This document shows positions 54,895 to 63,938 of a stretch of 64,000 nt of DNA, one piece after another. This DNA is from Bryobacteraceae bacterium (lineage in GTDB: Bacteria > Acidobacteriota > Terriglobia > Bryobacterales > Bryobacteraceae). The notes below the pieces were generated by a model. That model saw nothing but the letters and a program-made list of their open reading frames with translations, had not been told where the DNA came from and did no database searches. Each line of letters opens with the position of its first letter. The stretch's first letter is position 1. The stretch spans positions 20,074 through 84,073 of the forward strand of contig JAHCHE010000033.1 in the NCBI GenBank assembly GCA_026129905.1, read 5' to 3'. The translations under genes and the position numbers were made by a program.

Positions 54895-57800
54895 ATGCGT
54901 GGTTGCAAGGCCCAGCCCTGGGCAAAACGGCGGAGACGTTCCCTCGCGCCGCTTCTCTTTCTCTCGATCGCCTTCGTCGCCCCGGCCCTTTGTCCGGCCC
55001 AGGCGACGCCCCCCAAACCCGGTGTCGATTTCCAGCGTGAGATCCGGCCGATTCTTTCCGACGCCTGCTTCCAATGTCACGGTCCGGACAAGAGCACCCG
55101 CATGGTCGGCCTGCGCCTCGACATCCGCGACGGCGCGCTCGAACATCGCCCCCACGGGGCGCCCATCGTCCCCGGCAACGCTGCCGCCAGCCTCGTCTAC
55201 CAGCGCATCGCCAGCCCCAACAAAGCGCGCCGGATGCCGCCCGAGCATTCCCACAAAACGCTCACCCCCGATCAGGTCGAAACCATCCGCCGCTGGATCG
55301 ACGAGGGCGCGAAGTGGAAAGAGCATTGGGCTTTCATCGCCCCCGAGCGTCCCAAGGTCCCCGCCGTCGTTGGCCGCGCCTGGGTCGCCAACCCGATCGA
55401 CGCCTTCATCCTCTCCGCTCTCGAGAAAAAGGGACTCGCGCCCGCCCCGCCCGCCAATCGCCGCACCCTGATCCGGCGCGTCTCGCTCGACCTCACCGGT
55501 CTGCCGCCCTCGCCCGAAGAAGTCGACGCCTTCGTCAAAGACACGCGGCCCGACGCCTACGAAAAACTGGTCGACCGCCTCCTCGAATCCCCGCGCTGGG
55601 GCGAGCACCGCGCCCGCTACTGGCTCGACGCCGCCCGCTACGCCGACACGCACGGCATCCACATCGACAACTACCGCGAAATGTGGCCCTACCGCGACTG
55701 GGTCATCGGCGCTTTCAATCGCAATCTCCCCTTCGATGAGTTCACCGTCGAGCAGATTGCGGGCGACCTGCTCCCCGAGCGCTCCATGGATCAGCTCATC
55801 GCCACCGGCTTCCACCGCGCCAACGCCACCACCAACGAAGGCGGCGTCATTCCCGAAGAGATCGAAGCCATGTACGCCAAGGACCGCGTCGACACCACCG
55901 GCGCCGTCTTCCTCGGCCTCACCGTCGGCTGCGCCACCTGCCACGACCATAAGTTCGATCCCATCTCCCAGCGCGACTTCTATTCCATGGCCGCCTTCTT
56001 CCGCAACACCACACAGGATCCTCTGGACGGCAACATCCACGACACCCCGCCCGTCATCGTCGTCCCCCGCGAAGAGGACCTGCCGCGCTGGAAACAGATC
56101 CGCGACCTGCAAGCGAGCCTTGTCCGGCGACAGGCCGAAGCCCGCGAATCCTCGAGATTCGAGTTCGATGTCTGGCTCAACGGCGAAGACCGCGCCAAAA
56201 TCTCCTCCCCCCTCGAGCGCGCCGACGAACTGCTCGCCTTCACGGTCGGCGACAAGCGTCCCCGCGTCCAGTTCCGTAATCAGGACTTCGATTTCCCCGG
56301 CGCGGACCAGTTCACCATCGACGACGGCCCGCTGCCCGGGAGCAAAGCGGTCGAATTTTGTGGCTTCGACGGCGTCGAACTCCCCAACGCGGACTACTTC
56401 GAGGCCGATCGCCCCTTCTCCGTCGCCGCCTGGATTCGCACTCCCAGAAAGCCCGATGGCTCCGTCATCGTCGGCCAGACCGATCCGCAGAGCCGCGGCC
56501 GCGGCTGGATGCTCGAGATCGGCAACGGAATGCCGATGCTGCGCCTGAACCTCATGCCCCGCCGCACCGCCACCGTCCGCCCCGTCAACAGCGAGCGTCT
56601 CGGACCCGTCGAATGGCATCACGTCGCCGTCACCTACGACGGCAGCCGCGATCCCTCCGGCTTCGCTATCTACCTCGACGGCCGCCGCGTGATGACCGAA
56701 GCGCGCGCCGATCGAAAGCCGTTTCCGGGCGACTTCCGAAATTACGCCCCGCTGCGCATCGCCGGCGACGGCCGCCGGTCGAGCTTCGAGGGCGGCGCCA
56801 TCGCCGACCTCCGCATCTACACCCGCGCCATCACCGAAGACGAGGCGCTCCTGGTCTCCCGCTGGCCCTCCATCGGACCGGCAAGCAAGAAGCCCGCCGG
56901 CGGCCTCTCCGCCGCCGAACGCGATGCCCTGCATCATTACTTCCTGCTCCGCCAGTTCGACGAGTACATCGACATCGCCGAACAGCTTCGCGCCATCGCC
57001 GAAGAGCGCAAGGCGATCGCCCGCCGCGGCGCCGTCACCCACGTCCAGCAGGAGCGTCCCGAAGCCCCCTACGCCCACGTCCTCTTTCGCGGCATGTACG
57101 ACCAGCCCCGCGAAAAGGTCGAGCCCGCCGTCCCCTCCGCTCTGCCTCCGATGCCCGCTTCGTTCCCCAGGAACCGGCTCGGCCTCGCGCGCTGGCTCGT
57201 CGACCCGGCCAACCCCCTTACCGCCCGCGTCACCGTGAACCGCTTCTGGCAGGAGGTGTTCGGAACCGGCCTCGTCGAGACAGCCGAGGACTTCGGTTCC
57301 CAGGGTCTGCTCCCGTCCCACCCCGAACTCCTCGATTGGCTCGCAGTCGAGTTTCGCGAGTCCGGTTGGGACGTCAAGAAATTCTTCCGCCTGCTGGTGG
57401 CCTCGTCCACTTACCGCCAGTCGTCCGCCGCCACGCCGCTGAAGCTCGAAAAGGATCCCGACAACGTCCTGCTCTCCCGCGGCCCCCGTTTTCGCATGGA
57501 CGCCGAGATGGTCCGCGACTACGCTCTGGCCTCCAGCGGCCTCCTGTCGGGGAAAATCGGCGGCCCCAGCGTCAAGCCCTACCAGCCCGATCGCATCTGG
57601 GACGCCGTCGCGATGAAGGAGTCCGACACCCGCTTCTACCAGCAGGACTATGGCGACAACCTCTACCGCCGCAGCCTCTACACCTTCTGGAAGCGCAGCG
57701 CGCCGCCGCCCTCTATGGACATCTTCAACGCGCCCACCCGCGAGGCCTGTACCGTCCGCCGCGAGCGCACCAATACGCCCCTCCAGGCCCTGGTGACGAT

Positions 57801-58119
57801 GAACGATCCCCAGTTCGTGGAGGCCGCGCGATACCTCGCCGCCGCCGCCCTCCGCGAAGCCGGCCCAGGCGCCGATGCGCGCTTCGATTACATCACCCGC
57901 CGCGTCCTCGGCCGCGCGCTGACCCTGAAGGAGCGGTCCATCGTCGCCGGCGCGCACCGCGACTTCCTCGCTTTCTACGATTCCCATCCCTCCGAAGCCG
58001 CTAAACTCCTCAGCGTGGGCGAGGCGCCGCCGCCCGGCGACGACGCTCCCTCCGAAGTCGCGGCCCTGACCATGGTGGCCAACCAGATTCTCAATCTCGA
58101 CGAGGCGCTGAACAAATGA
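54895..58119 (+). CDS. Secreted DUF1549/DUF1553 cytochrome-type protein with LamG insert
   Basis: The ATG at 54895 follows GGAG nine bases upstream and gives 1074 residues with a signal peptide ([21 protein letters not shown]). A planctomycete-type cytochrome c domain comes first, with heme motif CFQCH near residue 56. DUF1549 follows ([40 protein letters not shown]), including a second CATCH. A LamG/concanavalin-like domain lies near 480-650 ([40 protein letters not shown]). DUF1553 is C-terminal ([40 protein letters not shown]). The family is periplasmic and linked to polysaccharide breakdown in Planctomycetes and Acidobacteria; the reaction is unproven. It overlaps the DUF1501 gene by ATGA. 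Confidence 0.92.
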   Translation: MRGCKAQPWAKRRRRSLAPLLFLSIAFVAPALCPAQATPPKPGVDFQREIRPILSDACFQCHGPDKSTRMVGLRLDIRDGALEHRPHGAPIVPGNAAASLVYQRIASPNKARRMPPEHSHKTLTPDQVETIRRWIDEGAKWKEHWAFIAPERPKVPAVVGRAWVANPIDAFILSALEKKGLAPAPPANRRTLIRRVSLDLTGLPPSPEEVDAFVKDTRPDAYEKLVDRLLESPRWGEHRARYWLDAARYADTHGIHIDNYREMWPYRDWVIGAFNRNLPFDEFTVEQIAGDLLPERSMDQLIATGFHRANATTNEGGVIPEEIEAMYAKDRVDTTGAVFLGLTVGCATCHDHKFDPISQRDFYSMAAFFRNTTQDPLDGNIHDTPPVIVVPREEDLPRWKQIRDLQASLVRRQAEARESSRFEFDVWLNGEDRAKISSPLERADELLAFTVGDKRPRVQFRNQDFDFPGADQFTIDDGPLPGSKAVEFCGFDGVELPNADYFEADRPFSVAAWIRTPRKPDGSVIVGQTDPQSRGRGWMLEIGNGMPMLRLNLMPRRTATVRPVNSERLGPVEWHHVAVTYDGSRDPSGFAIYLDGRRVMTEARADRKPFPGDFRNYAPLRIAGDGRRSSFEGGAIADLRIYTRAITEDEALLVSRWPSIGPASKKPAGGLSAAERDALHHYFLLRQFDEYIDIAEQLRAIAEERKAIARRGAVTHVQQERPEAPYAHVLFRGMYDQPREKVEPAVPSALPPMPASFPRNRLGLARWLVDPANPLTARVTVNRFWQEVFGTGLVETAEDFGSQGLLPSHPELLDWLAVEFRESGWDVKKFFRLLVASSTYRQSSAATPLKLEKDPDNVLLSRGPRFRMDAEMVRDYALASSGLLSGKIGGPSVKPYQPDRIWDAVAMKESDTRFYQQDYGDNLYRRSLYTFWKRSAPPPSMDIFNAPTREACTVRRERTNTPLQALVTMNDPQFVEAARYLAAAALREAGPGADARFDYITRRVLGRALTLKERSIVAGAHRDFLAFYDSHPSEAAKLLSVGEAPPPGDDAPSEVAALTMVANQILNLDEALNK

Positions 58120-59612
58120 TCCACAAACCGGAAGACGAGCTTGTATTAGCCGAAACGCGCCGCCAGTTCTTCTCCCGCGGCGCGCGCGGGCTTGGCGTCG
58201 CGGCCCTGGCCAGCCTCATCGCCGAAGCGTCCCCCCGCACCGCACCGCCCGCGGTCGGCGGTCTGCCGTCGCTGCCCCACTTTGCGCCCAAGGCCACCCG
58301 CGCCATTTACCTCCACATGGTCGGCGCGCCCCCGCAGATGGACCTGTTCGATTACAAGCCCGTCATGAAGGATTGGTTCGATAAGGACCTTCCCGAGTCC
58401 ATCCGCCAGGGCCAGCGGCTCACCACCATGACCTCCGGCCAATCGCGGTTCCCCATCGCTCCCTCGGTCTTCAAGTTCGCCCGTCACGGCGAATCCGGCG
58501 CCTGGATCTCCGAGCTGCTGCCGCACACCGCGAAGCTGGCGGACGACATCGCCATCATTCGCTCCATGCACACCGAGGCGATCAATCACGAACCGGCCAT
58601 CACCTTCATCCAGACCGGCTTCATGATCGCCGGCAAGCCCTGCATCGGATCGTGGATCGCCTACGGCCTCGGTTCGATGAACCAGGACCTGCCCACCTTC
58701 GTCGTCCTGAACGCCTCGCACACCCATCCGAAGGCGAACGTCCAAGCTATTTCCGCCCGCCTCTGGAGCGCCGGCTTTCTCTCCGGCCAGCACTCGGGCG
58801 TGGCGCTGCGCTCGGGCGACGCTCCCGTCCTCTACATCAACAATCCCGGCGGGGTTCCGCCAGCCGTCCGCCGCCGCATGCTCGACGGCCTGCGCGACAT
58901 GAACGAGATCGCCCATGCCCGCCTCGCCGATCCCGAGACCAAGGTCCGCATCGCCCAATACGAAATGGCCTTCCGGATGCAATCCTCGGTTCCCGAGCTG
59001 ACCGACCTTTCCAAGGAAAGCGAGAGCACGTTCAACCTCTACGGCGAGGACGCGCGCAAGGGCGGCACGTTCGCCAATTCCTGCCTCATGGCCCGCCGCC
59101 TGGTCGAGCGCGGCGTCCGTTTCGTCCAGATCTACCACCGCGGATGGGACGTCCACTCGAACCTCCCGGAGGTGCTCCCCAGCCAGTGCAAGGACGTGGA
59201 CCAGGCCTGTTGGGCGCTCGTCGAGGACCTCAAGCAGCGCGGCCTGCTCGACGAAACCCTCGTCATCTGGGGCGGCGAATTCGGCCGCACGATCTACTCC
59301 CAGGGCAAACTTACCCCCACCGACCACGGCCGCGACCACCACCCCCGCTGCTTCAGCCTCTGGATGGCCGGCGCCGGCATTAAAGGCGGCGTCGTCCTCG
59401 GCGAAACCGACGACTTCTCCTACAACATCGTCAAGGACCCCGTCCACGTCCGCGACTTCCAGGCGACGATCCTCAACCGCTTCGGCATCGACCACGACCG
59501 CTTCACCTACAAGTACCAGGGCCTCGACCAGAAGCTCACCGGCGTCGAAAAAGCCACCGTCGTCAAAGCCGTCCTCGCCGACGCCGGCGCGCCCCCGGCC
59601 TCCAGCGCCTGA
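58116..59612 (+). CDS. DUF1501 (sulfatase-like fold) exported protein
   Basis: The 498-residue product starts at the ATG overlapping the previous stop. The N-terminus [19 protein letters not shown] is a twin-arginine leader. DUF1501 features follow: [97 protein letters not shown] and [20 protein letters not shown]. The fold is related to alkaline phosphatase/sulfatase. DUF1501 and DUF1553 genes are nearly always paired, and co-function is presumed. A diverged copy of its 3' half lies at 62547-63299. Confidence 0.93.
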   Translation: MIHKPEDELVLAETRRQFFSRGARGLGVAALASLIAEASPRTAPPAVGGLPSLPHFAPKATRAIYLHMVGAPPQMDLFDYKPVMKDWFDKDLPESIRQGQRLTTMTSGQSRFPIAPSVFKFARHGESGAWISELLPHTAKLADDIAIIRSMHTEAINHEPAITFIQTGFMIAGKPCIGSWIAYGLGSMNQDLPTFVVLNASHTHPKANVQAISARLWSAGFLSGQHSGVALRSGDAPVLYINNPGGVPPAVRRRMLDGLRDMNEIAHARLADPETKVRIAQYEMAFRMQSSVPELTDLSKESESTFNLYGEDARKGGTFANSCLMARRLVERGVRFVQIYHRGWDVHSNLPEVLPSQCKDVDQACWALVEDLKQRGLLDETLVIWGGEFGRTIYSQGKLTPTDHGRDHHPRCFSLWMAGAGIKGGVVLGETDDFSYNIVKDPVHVRDFQATILNRFGIDHDRFTYKYQGLDQKLTGVEKATVVKAVLADAGAPPASSA

Positions 59613-59618
59613 ATGCTG

Positions 59619-60524
59619 TCAGAAGAACTGCGCGAGAGGATAGTAGATGTTTCCTTCCTGCGCCGCCCGTTCGATCTTCGCCTGAAGTCCATCGGTCAGG
59701 CTGACGCGTCCCTCCAGAATAAGCGTGAGGTCGTACCCGTCAACAAGAATGAGGTTCGCTGGGCCGGCCTCGCGAAGACGGCGCACAACATCATCATCGA
59801 ATCCGAGGATTGAGATGATCATTCCTCGCGTACTTTCGATCTTCCGATCAACCTTGCCCTTGAATGCCAGCAAATCCTGAAGGCTCGGTTTCTCCTTTCG
59901 CCAGCGGGCCTCCACCAAATAGTCGAATCCTCCGAAGGCAAAAAACCCGTCGATTTGCTCACCCTCAGCCTTGTACGACTTCCGGTAGCGGATCTCGTAC
60001 AGCGCGAACAACTCCTTGAGCAAGTCCTCCAACCCGTAGCCACGCCCTTGTACGTCCTCAGACGATGCCATCGCGGAGAACTCCGCTTTGAGCTCCCCAA
60101 GTCGGCGATCACGTTCGCGAGCGCGCTGGACAAGTTGGTCAGCGCCGGCTGAACGCCGCTTGCCTGCAACCTTCTCTTCCTCGACACCCAAATCATGAAC
60201 ACGGGCGGTCTCCTTGAGCCGCCGAAGGGCGTCGAGTCCTGCGTCTCGGTCCGGGACATCTCTATCGGGAACGTCCCGAAGCTTGCACAGTTCTGTCAAG
60301 AGGCGCTTCTGAAGCAAGTATCCGTCATCGCCGGCACGCTCAAGATCCCCAAGTAAAAGCCGAGCGATCTTGAACTTGGCTTCGTGTTCGTACTTCAGAT
60401 ATGCATCCTCTGGAATACCGGCTCGCGCAAACATGTCGAAGAGGGGCTGTTTGTACCAGAAGCATCGTCCGCAGACTTCAATCAGTGCGTTCTTGATGTC
60501 GGCGGGGAGGAGTTTCCGTCCCAT
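59619..60524 (-). CDS. Putative restriction-endonuclease-like (PD-(D/E)XK) protein with helical N-terminal domain
   Basis: The 301-residue product has two parts. Residues 1-95 are helical with CFWYKQPLFDMFARAGIP; I recall an 'FWYK' domain of this kind in front of other uncharacterised nuclease-like proteins. Residues 85-94 repeat VPDRD twice, and 95-150 are a charged coiled-coil-like linker. Residues 160-215 look like a nuclease core: E166 in YGLEDLLKELF, D192 in EQIDGFFAF, and DYLVEARWRKEK, where E205-A-R207 replaces the usual E-x-K. The lysine is thus missing, and R207 or K210 may substitute, or catalysis is lost. It starts the island side next to DUF1501, six bases from its stop. A defence role is an inference from fold and neighbours. 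Confidence 0.6.
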   Translation of the reverse strand: MGRKLLPADIKNALIEVCGRCFWYKQPLFDMFARAGIPEDAYLKYEHEAKFKIARLLLGDLERAGDDGYLLQKRLLTELCKLRDVPDRDVPDRDAGLDALRRLKETARVHDLGVEEEKVAGKRRSAGADQLVQRARERDRRLGELKAEFSAMASSEDVQGRGYGLEDLLKELFALYEIRYRKSYKAEGEQIDGFFAFGGFDYLVEARWRKEKPSLQDLLAFKGKVDRKIESTRGMIISILGFDDDVVRRLREAGPANLILVDGYDLTLILEGRVSLTDGLQAKIERAAQEGNIYYPLAQFF

Positions 60525-60562
60525 GTGGAGTGGCCAGGGTTCAATTCAGCATCAGCCCGGCC

Positions 60563-60582
60563 GCCCGCCCTTGGGCGGGCGT
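60563..60582. terminator. Perfect GC-rich hairpin
   Basis: Arms CGCCCGCCC and GGGCGGGCG with a TT loop lie 39 bases upstream of the start of the minus-strand nuclease-like gene. There is no T-run, so termination is only a possibility. It may insulate the downstream gene from transcription of the upstream one. Confidence 0.4.
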
Positions 60583-60695
60583 ATGCGTGCCCTCATTGGG
60601 CAGCTTCGTCCGCGAGCCGCTGGAGAAACCGGTCTGCATCCCGCTGCGAACGAATGCGGCGCACACCCCCTCACAGCTCTTGCCTGCGATCTCCG

Positions 60696-60738
60696 CGCTA
60701 AGACGTTCCCGTGCTTGCCATAGCAGTGAACGTTAGCG
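60696..60738 (-). repeat. attC-like imperfect inverted repeat (second cassette junction)
   Basis: Read on the minus strand, CGCTAACGTTC ... GAACGTCTTAGCG forms two paired blocks separated by two unpaired bases, as in integron attC sites where one strand carries extrahelical bases. The middle contains TGCT...AGCA that can pair as a terminal stem. At 43 bases it is shorter than usual, and only the AAC side fits the core pattern well. Confidence 0.35.
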
Positions 60739-60921
60739 TAGACACGAGGCTTCACAACCTGATTCTACACGAGGTGCCGAAAACGGCATTCGGCAGCAAT
60801 CTGGAGCGTTTCGGTTCGGACACTGCGCGACGTTTCCTCTCTAGCCCTTCTCTAGCCCGGCTTGACCGGTTGCAGCCGTCGGCGGACCGAAGCGAAGATG
60901 CGCTGTCGCTGGTCACGCCGT

Positions 60922-61626
60922 TTATCGCCGCAGCCGCTCCTCCGCGCGCTCAACCTGCGATTGGTGTACGACCTCAAGGCGAACGCGGTGTCGCAATGAG
61001 ATCGGAATAGCCCGAGCCGCCCCATCAGCTGGAACGACGAGAATCTTGCGAACGGCGTCAAAGTACATTCCGCGCAAGCCTGACTTGCACGGCCAGAACT
61101 GCCCACCGAGGTACTCGCTGATCTGGATACTGGGGCGAGGGATCCTCCTCGGATCATTCTCGATTTCTGTAAGGATGATCGAACCAGCCGCAGCGCGGTA
61201 CCCGTCTCGCCCGAATTCGAAGACCACTGAGCCATTGGGTGCTAGTTCTTCCATCTTCCTGACCTGTTCGGCAAGATCGCTACGGCTGCTTCCGCCAGCC
61301 TTCTTCGCCTGGAACAGGACTCCCTTTATGGTAATCTCGCCACTCGGACCGTGTGTCTCAACTTGCACGATGCCGTCCGCGCCGGCTTCCTTCTCAAATG
61401 CTCTCGGGCCTCGTCCTCTAAACTTCTTGTACGAGATTCGCCAGCGCCACAAGCCGTTGTCGGTACCAATCTCGGCCCAAGAGGTACGCAGACCGCCGCA
61501 GAAATCACCCGTTAGTGTGTCCTCGTCCTCCGAGGCCGACTCCCACCCAGAATGGCCTAGGTTTGCCCGTTCCCGCAGACCTCTTTCGACGGCGTTAAAG
61601 AGCGGCTTAGGAAGAACGTCCAGCAT
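60922..61626 (-). CDS. Putative PD-(D/E)XK nuclease-like protein (D...QxK type)
   Basis: GGAGG upstream of the ATG at 61626 fixes the start, and the product has 234 residues. The nuclease-like core is residues 30-110: acidic ASEDEDTLTGDF near 31-42, a conserved-looking WRWRISYKKFRGRGP, D84 in AGADGIVQVE and Q106-A-K108 in GVLFQAKKAGG. The last two match the D-xn-(E/Q)-x-K signature of restriction-type nucleases with Gln in place of Glu. A beta-rich C-terminal half follows with EYLGGQFWPCKSG. I recall similar uncharacterised proteins from cassette arrays and defence islands, but no function is known. It lies between attC-like repeats. Confidence 0.55.
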   Translation of the reverse strand: MLDVLPKPLFNAVERGLRERANLGHSGWESASEDEDTLTGDFCGGLRTSWAEIGTDNGLWRWRISYKKFRGRGPRAFEKEAGADGIVQVETHGPSGEITIKGVLFQAKKAGGSSRSDLAEQVRKMEELAPNGSVVFEFGRDGYRAAAGSIILTEIENDPRRIPRPSIQISEYLGGQFWPCKSGLRGMYFDAVRKILVVPADGAARAIPISLRHRVRLEVVHQSQVERAEERLRR

Positions 61627-61650
61627 CTGGGATTCACCTCCTTGTCGGCC

Positions 61651-61701
61651 TAAGGATGGTGTTGAGCGGCCAGCGCAGCCGGTCGCTTCCATCGCGGGTT
61701 A
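61651..61701 (-). repeat. Degenerate attC-like inverted repeat
   Basis: Between two minus-strand genes, the read strand gives TAA...GATGG...AGCG...CGGC, then six bases, then GGCCGCT...CCATC...TTAGGC. The paired blocks are short and interrupted, the ending CTTAGGC differs from the attC core GTTRRRY by one base, and spacing fits a cassette junction. Alone this would not be convincing; it counts only with the neighbouring repeats. Confidence 0.3.
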
Positions 61702-62268
61702 TCATCGACAATCGAGAGTTTCCACCTCACCTCCGATGGAGGTTACACCTTGAAACACATATGTCACGGTCACTTTCCGATGAGTAAGATCAACCGCGGC
61801 AAGCCAGACTTTGTTTGCAGCGATGGCGGCGGGCGCCGCCCGCTCGCGGGTACCCGAACTTGAGGCGAATGGATCGGGTGAAGCGTTCGACCACACTATA
61901 AAGACGGCATCCGAAGTTCGACTGACGACACGGCCGACGAACTCAGCTCCCTGCTCGGGGCCTTTCTCAAACCGTGTAATGGAGCGCACCGTGGGTTCCC
62001 GAGTATTGAGACCGGAAAACACCTTGTCTCTGAGTTCGAACTGGCCCCAGCTCGTCTTGCTGCTTCTGTCGCTCGTGCTAAACAGGCGCGAGGGCTCAAC
62101 GAGATGGCCGACCTGACCGGACCACCGTTGTTCGGAGAAGCCGTAGTCCCGCGACGCTTTCGCGTTTGACGTGCACGTGAGAACGGTCGGCAGTTCTTGG
62201 CTTTCCGCCGCAGCGGCAGTCGCCATCAGTAAACCGATCCACAACATCAGAGCGCCGATTCCGCCCAT
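61702..62268 (-). CDS. Small secreted protein of unknown function
   Basis: AAGGAGG five bases before the ATG at 62268 is the strongest ribosome-binding site seen in this part. The 188-residue product has a signal peptide (GALMLWIGLLMATAAAAES). The mature part has one cysteine near each end (C32 and C187), which could form a disulfide, and mostly beta-type sequence (VTVTYVFQGVTSIGGEVETL at the end). I find no family. Codon usage looks less biased to G/C than in the flanking DUF1501 gene, suggesting foreign origin. Confidence 0.65.
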   Translation of the reverse strand: MGGIGALMLWIGLLMATAAAAESQELPTVLTCTSNAKASRDYGFSEQRWSGQVGHLVEPSRLFSTSDRSSKTSWGQFELRDKVFSGLNTREPTVRSITRFEKGPEQGAEFVGRVVSRTSDAVFIVWSNASPDPFASSSGTRERAAPAAIAANKVWLAAVDLTHRKVTVTYVFQGVTSIGGEVETLDCR

Positions 62269-62293
62269 GCACACCTCCTTCGGTCTCAAAGTC

Positions 62294-62375
62294 GCGTAAC
62301 GTCAGCCGCTCAACCGCGAGCGGCGCTCACGGTCTCCTGCGCGTGCCGCTCGTCGGCGGCAGCGGCTTGTTAGGC
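62294..62375 (-). repeat. attC-like recombination site (best match)
   Basis: On the minus strand the element begins GCCTAACAAGCCGCTGC with CGCCGACG next, and ends GGTTGAGCGGCTGACGTTACGC in two parts (GGTTGAGCGGC and TGACGTTACGC). The first core GCCTAAC fits RYYYAAC exactly; the last, GTTACGC, differs from GTTRRRY at one position. The arms AAGCCGCT and AGCGGCT pair with unpaired bases between them and the cores, as in attC sites. Length is 82 bases, in the attC range. It precedes the secreted-protein gene, in the orientation expected for a cassette array read leftwards. Confidence 0.55.
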
Positions 62376-62418
62376 TGCGTCGCGTTCATCCGCTGCCGTC
62401 GATGAGCCGTGTGACGGC

Positions 62419-62454
62419 GTGGATCGTCGCCAGGTAGTGGATCGTCGCCAGGTA
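62419..62454. repeat. Two tandem copies of an 18-bp unit
   Basis: The unit GTGGATCGTCGCCAGGTA occurs twice in direct succession (62419-62436 and 62437-62454) with no mismatch. It lies between the attC-like site and the DUF1501 remnant and belongs to no gene I can see. Confidence 0.85.
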
Positions 62455-62546
62455 ATAGTAGCACATCCAACTTGAGGGCGAGATCGACCCCTCGTAGTCC
62501 GCCTTGGACGCCACGGTTCAATACGTGGGCGTAGCCCGTCCCGTCC

Positions 62547-63299
62547 GCCGTCCGCCGCCGCATGCTCGACGGCCTGCGCGCCATGAACGAGATCGCCTAT
62601 GCCCGCCTCGCCGACCCCGAAACCAAGGTCCGCATCGCCCAATACGAGATGGCTTTCCGCATGCAATCCTCGGTTCCCGAGCTGACCGACCTCTCCAAGG
62701 AAAGCGAGAGCACGTTCAACCTCTACGGCGAGGACGCGCGCAAGGGCGGCACGTTCGCCAATTCCTGCCTCATGGCCCGCCGCCTGGTCGAGCGCGGCGT
62801 CCGCTTCGTGCAGATCTACCACCGCGGCTGGGACGTCCACTCCAACCTCCCGGAGGTGCTCCCCAGCCAGTGCAAGGACGTCGACCAGGCCTGTTGGGCG
62901 CTCGTCGAGGACCTCAAGCAGCGCGGCCTGCTCGACGAAACCCTCGTCATCTGGGGCGGCGAATTCGGCCGAACGATCTACTCCCAGGGCAAACTTACCC
63001 CCACCGACCACGGCCGCGACCACCACCCCCGCTGCTTCAGCCTCTGGATGGCCGGCGCCAGCATTAAAGGCGGCGTCGTCCTCGGCGAAACCGACGACTT
63101 CTCCTACAACATCGTCAAGGACCCCGTCCACGTCCGCGACTTCCAGGCGACGATCCTCAACCGCTTCGGCATCGACCATGACCGCTTCACCTACAAGTAC
63201 CAGGGCCTCGACCAGAAGCTCACCGGCGTCGAGAAAGCCACCGTCGTCAAAGCCGTCCTCGCCGACGCCGGCGCGCCCCCGCCGTCCTCCGCCGCTTGA
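62547..63299 (+). pseudogene. 3' remnant of a second DUF1501 gene
   Basis: From 62547 the sequence aligns with 58863 onward of the intact DUF1501 gene and encodes its last 245 residues ([20 protein letters not shown] through the end). The first half of the protein, including the leader, is missing and there is no ribosome-binding site. By eye about 20 bases differ over about 740, mostly at third codon positions, with few amino acid changes (for example D to A, H to Y, G to S). That pattern suggests descent from a paralog that was still under selection rather than a very recent copy. Confidence 0.9.
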
Positions 63300-63602
63300 A
63301 GCGGGCGCTTCTAAGGCTCCGTTAGGAAATAACCCTGCGAGTTCAGCCGCGAAATGTGGGGCAGGATCTCATCCTGCGCGGCGGTCCCACCGCCGCCCGG
63401 CTGATCGCCAGTCCTCCGCCGGTTGCCTTCGGCCAACCTGCCGGCATGGCCCGCGGAGCCCCCAAAAGGGATGAAAGTCGGCGCGATCAGCCGAGAGGCA
63501 CACCGCCAGAATGGTCCGCACACCTCGTGGTCCTGGTTGCCAGATCATTCCGCCCTGTTGACTTTCGACCGTGCCACACAACCGCGGTTTGGAATTCTTG
63601 CC
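63300..63602. other. Gene-free stretch before the CRISPR array
   Basis: No credible gene is present on either strand. The only structure seen is the double-hairpin element at 63361-63396. Confidence 0.55.
63361..63396. repeat. Double-hairpin intergenic element, copy B
   Basis: A perfect 7-3-7 hairpin GCAGGAT-CTC-ATCCTGC is followed at once by a perfect 8-3-8 hairpin GCGGCGGT-CCC-ACCGCCGC. Layout, length (36) and the CCC loop equal those of copy A at 21308, while the arm bases differ but still pair. This is compensatory change, which supports a conserved structure. Confidence 0.7.
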
Positions 63603-63938
63603 TTCTAACACTCGCTAAAGCAGCGAATCTCTCTCTGACCCGAGGCACAGGGAGTGCTCGCCATGACTGGCATCAGGTCTCAATCGCTTCTAAGCAGCGA
63701 ATCTCTCTCTGACTATGTCAAGGTGTCGTTCTCCGCGCAGGGGAACATGTCTCAATCGCTTCTAAGCAGCGAATCTCTCTCTGACACCAGTACACGCTGT
63801 GCTTCTACTGGAGCGCTGACTACTGTCTCAATCGCTTCTAAGCCGCGAATCTCTCTCTGATCGGCCGGATTCCCCCACGGCAATGGTTCGCTGTGGGGCG
63901 AGGTCTCAATCGCTTCTAAGCAGCGAATCTCTCTCTGA
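63603..63938 (-). CRISPR. CRISPR array, five 36-bp repeats and four spacers
   Basis: Repeats are at 63603-63638, 63677-63712, 63749-63784, 63825-63860 and 63903-63938. On the plus strand the unit begins GTCTCAATCGCTTCTAAGC and ends GAATCTCTCTCTGA. Spacers are 38, 36, 40 and 42 bases, all different. The first repeat is degenerate in its left half (only the last 20 bases match) and the fourth has one change (AGCCGCG for AGCAGCG). On the minus strand the repeat ends in ATTGAGAC, like the ATTGAAAC-type handle of type I-B/III crRNAs. Together with the degenerate repeat at the left end, this puts the leader on the right and transcription leftwards. Variable spacer length suits type III. No cas gene is in the window. 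Confidence 0.95.

Larger units (their letters stand above)
60525..60921. other. Gene-free stretch between the two nuclease-like genes
   Basis: Short frames on both strands here have no ribosome-binding site or recognisable content. Two structures are visible: a perfect 9-2-9 GC hairpin (60563-60582) and an attC-like inverted repeat (60696-60738). The rest shows nothing I can name. Confidence 0.55.

Noticed and set aside
54859..57987. Very long open frame on the minus strand opposite the DUF1549/DUF1553 gene
   Set aside because: It is a by-product of high third-position G+C in the real gene: low complexity, rich in Gly, Ala, Val and Asp, with no ribosome-binding site or motif, while the plus strand encodes clear family domains.
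60711..61010. Possible plus-strand gene of 99 codons in the gap between the nuclease-like genes
   Set aside because: No ribosome-binding site, no recognisable content, and it overlaps both the attC-like repeat and the end of the minus-strand gene.
62562..63299. Treating the DUF1501 3' copy as a functional short gene
   Set aside because: It lacks the leader and the first half of the domain, and no ribosome-binding site precedes its first ATG, so a remnant is the better reading.
63603..63938. Reading the CRISPR array as a plain tandem repeat
   Set aside because: Units are separated by unique 36-42-base spacers of different sequence with a degenerate terminal repeat, which is diagnostic of CRISPR rather than a tandem repeat.
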